From Gammaproteobacteria bacterium (GTDB taxonomy: Bacteria; Pseudomonadota; Gammaproteobacteria; Arenicellales; UBA868): a stretch of 8,004 nucleotides of DNA. The notes below the pieces were generated by a model that had not been told where the DNA came from, searched no databases, and saw only the letters and a program-made list of their open reading frames with translations. Shown in pieces: positions 7,095 to 8,004 of the stretch. The position numbers were made by a program, and so were the translations under genes. The DNA is taken from the NCBI GenBank assembly GCA_003529705.1, contig DPVA01000093.1, positions 1-8,004 on the forward strand, in the 5' to 3' direction. Every line of letters starts with the position of its first letter. Positions within the stretch are counted from its first letter, which is position 1.

Positions 7095-7379
7095 GTGATG
7101 GAAATGCAATCGGAAATGGGCGTCAGCCATGTGGTGTTTTTCAGATCCTTGGCGCAACTGCCCGAAGGCTGGGTTCAGCAGACTCGGGAAGATGGCGCCA
7201 CGCTCACTTATGCTGGGGGCGCAATAGAGATCATACTGGGTAAAGAATGTGAACGGCGCTTAGGACTCATTCGGCTTCCGTACACACCCGTCACGTTTCG
7301 CTACACGGGACTGTCTGATCAGGAGCGAGAAAATTTTCAGACACGGTTTAATCTGACCTTTCAGCGCGGTGGTGGCTGA
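7095..7379 (+). CDS. Unrecognised small protein ending in Gly-Gly-Gly
   Basis: I do not recognise this 94-residue protein. It is soluble, with no signal peptide or membrane segment and a single cysteine in GKECERRLG. The N-terminal half contains VVFFRSLAQLPEGWVQQ and then DGATLTYAGGAIEIILG, which reads as beta hairpins. The C-terminal half contains LIRLPYTPVTFRYTGLSDQERENFQTRF and ends LTFQRGGG. The terminal Gly-Gly-Gly recalls sulfur carriers and ubiquitin-like tails, but the rest does not clearly read as a MoaD fold. The frame begins with GTG 7095 next to ATG 7098. ATG 7104 or 7116 are alternatives, because no good ribosome site is placed for any of them. It lies 34 bases after the moaD-like gene and 10 before moaA, so it is probably part of the same operon, with a likely role in cofactor synthesis or enzyme maturation (inferred). 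The frame is most likely real given its tight packing and lack of overlap. Confidence 0.65.
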   Translation: MMEMQSEMGVSHVVFFRSLAQLPEGWVQQTREDGATLTYAGGAIEIILGKECERRLGLIRLPYTPVTFRYTGLSDQERENFQTRFNLTFQRGGG

Positions 7380-7389
7380 CCACTCAGCA

Positions 7390-8004
7390 ATGAGCACAAC
7401 CCTCTTGACTGAAGAACCTATTGTCGACGGCTTGGCTCGGCCTTTTCGTGACCTCCGGATTTCGGTTACAGACCGATGCAATTTCCGGTGTGTTTATTGC
7501 ATGCCGCGGGAGGTATTTGGTCCTGGGTATGCGTTCGTGCCGCGCGAAGAACTCCTGACACTCGAAGAGATTGCTCGGATTGTCGGGGTGTTCGCGGTGA
7601 TCGGGATGCGCAAAGTCCGGATCACCGGCGGTGAGCCGCTGATTCGCCGCAACCTCGAGCATCTTATTGAAATGATAGAGGCGATGGATGGAGTAGAGGA
7701 CATCAGTCTGACCACGAATGGCTCGATGCTGAGCCAGAGTCGGGCAGTCAATCTCAAGAGGGCGGGACTCAAGCGACTTACCGTCAGTCTGGATGCGCTG
7801 GACGATGCAACATTTAAACGCATCAATGACGTCGACTACCCTGTCTCCCGGGTGCTGGACGGCATCGAAAATGCCCGCGCTGCCGGATTTTCAGATATCA
7901 AGGTGAATACGGTGGTACGCCGGGATCTCAATCAGCATGCCGTGCTGGATCTCGTGAAGCATTTTCGCCATACCGGCTGTATCGTGCGCTTTATTGAGTA
8001 TATG
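7390..8004 (+). CDS. moaA: MoaA-type radical SAM GTP 3',8-cyclase, N-terminal part (3' end outside window)
   Basis: The first 205 codons are visible, open to the window edge. MoaA converts GTP to 3',8-cyclo-GTP, the first step of molybdenum/tungsten pterin synthesis. The radical SAM cluster motif is C30-x3-C34-x2-C37 in TDRCNFRCVYCMP. TGGEPLIRR (79-87) is the SAM-binding GGEP motif, then LTTNGSML (107-114) and VSLDALDD (132-139). KVNTVVRRDLN (171-181) and RFIEYM at the edge are all standard MoaA. The C-terminal cluster cysteines and the Gly-Gly tail that would prove MoaA activity lie outside. The ATG at 7390 is ten bases after the preceding stop and leaves a normal-length lead of about 29 residues before the first cysteine. 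It lacks a strong ribosome site, so coupling with the upstream small gene is likely. Location suggests a copy dedicated to the tungsten enzyme; a general housekeeping copy is possible. Confidence 0.93.
   Translation, partial: MSTTLLTEEPIVDGLARPFRDLRISVTDRCNFRCVYCMPREVFGPGYAFVPREELLTLEEIARIVGVFAVIGMRKVRITGGEPLIRRNLEHLIEMIEAMDGVEDISLTTNGSMLSQSRAVNLKRAGLKRLTVSLDALDDATFKRINDVDYPVSRVLDGIENARAAGFSDIKVNTVVRRDLNQHAVLDLVKHFRHTGCIVRFIEYM

Overview
The window looks like a chromosomal segment of a proteobacterium, most likely a gammaproteobacterium. The partial gene at the left edge is the C-terminal part of ParE (topoisomerase IV subunit B). Its TOPRIM and C-terminal motifs are very close, from memory, to the enterobacterial type. 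Base composition is moderate, Shine-Dalgarno sites are present upstream of several genes, and no mobile element, tRNA, rRNA or CRISPR array is visible.

Layout: (1) 1-702, the 3' part of parE on the plus strand. (2) 721-2562, two minus-strand genes convergent with parE. They encode a polytopic membrane protein of the lysylphosphatidylglycerol-synthase-TM / YbhN-like flippase family (TTG start) and, downstream, a GNAT acetyltransferase. (3) 2563-2914, a 352-base divergent intergenic region, relatively AT-rich, carrying three 11-bp tandem repeats and an 8-bp inverted repeat. It is the likely control region for the operon to its right. (4) 2915-8004, a plus-strand cluster: a 16-cysteine polyferredoxin (AorA type), a tungsten aldehyde:ferredoxin oxidoreductase (AorB type), an FAD/NAD(P)H pyridine nucleotide-disulfide oxidoreductase (AorC type), a MoaD/ThiS-like sulfur carrier ending in Gly-Gly, an unrecognised 94-residue protein ending in Gly-Gly-Gly, and the first 205 codons of a MoaA-type radical SAM enzyme cut by the window edge.

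How the genes fit together: the cluster matches the architecture known from the three-subunit tungsten aldehyde oxidoreductase of Aromatoleum aromaticum. There AorB oxidises aldehydes to acids at a tungsto-bispyranopterin site, AorA is a multi-[4Fe-4S] electron wire that assembles into filaments decorated with AorB, and AorC carries FAD and exchanges electrons with NAD+. The moaD-like and moaA genes would supply metallopterin for AorB. Two features are less expected. One is a perfect 13-bp hairpin between aorB and aorC, which could set the excess of AorAB over AorC. The other is the small glycine-tailed protein between moaD and moaA.

Limits: homology calls come from motif recognition without database searches, and the substrate, metal and host taxon are inferences.
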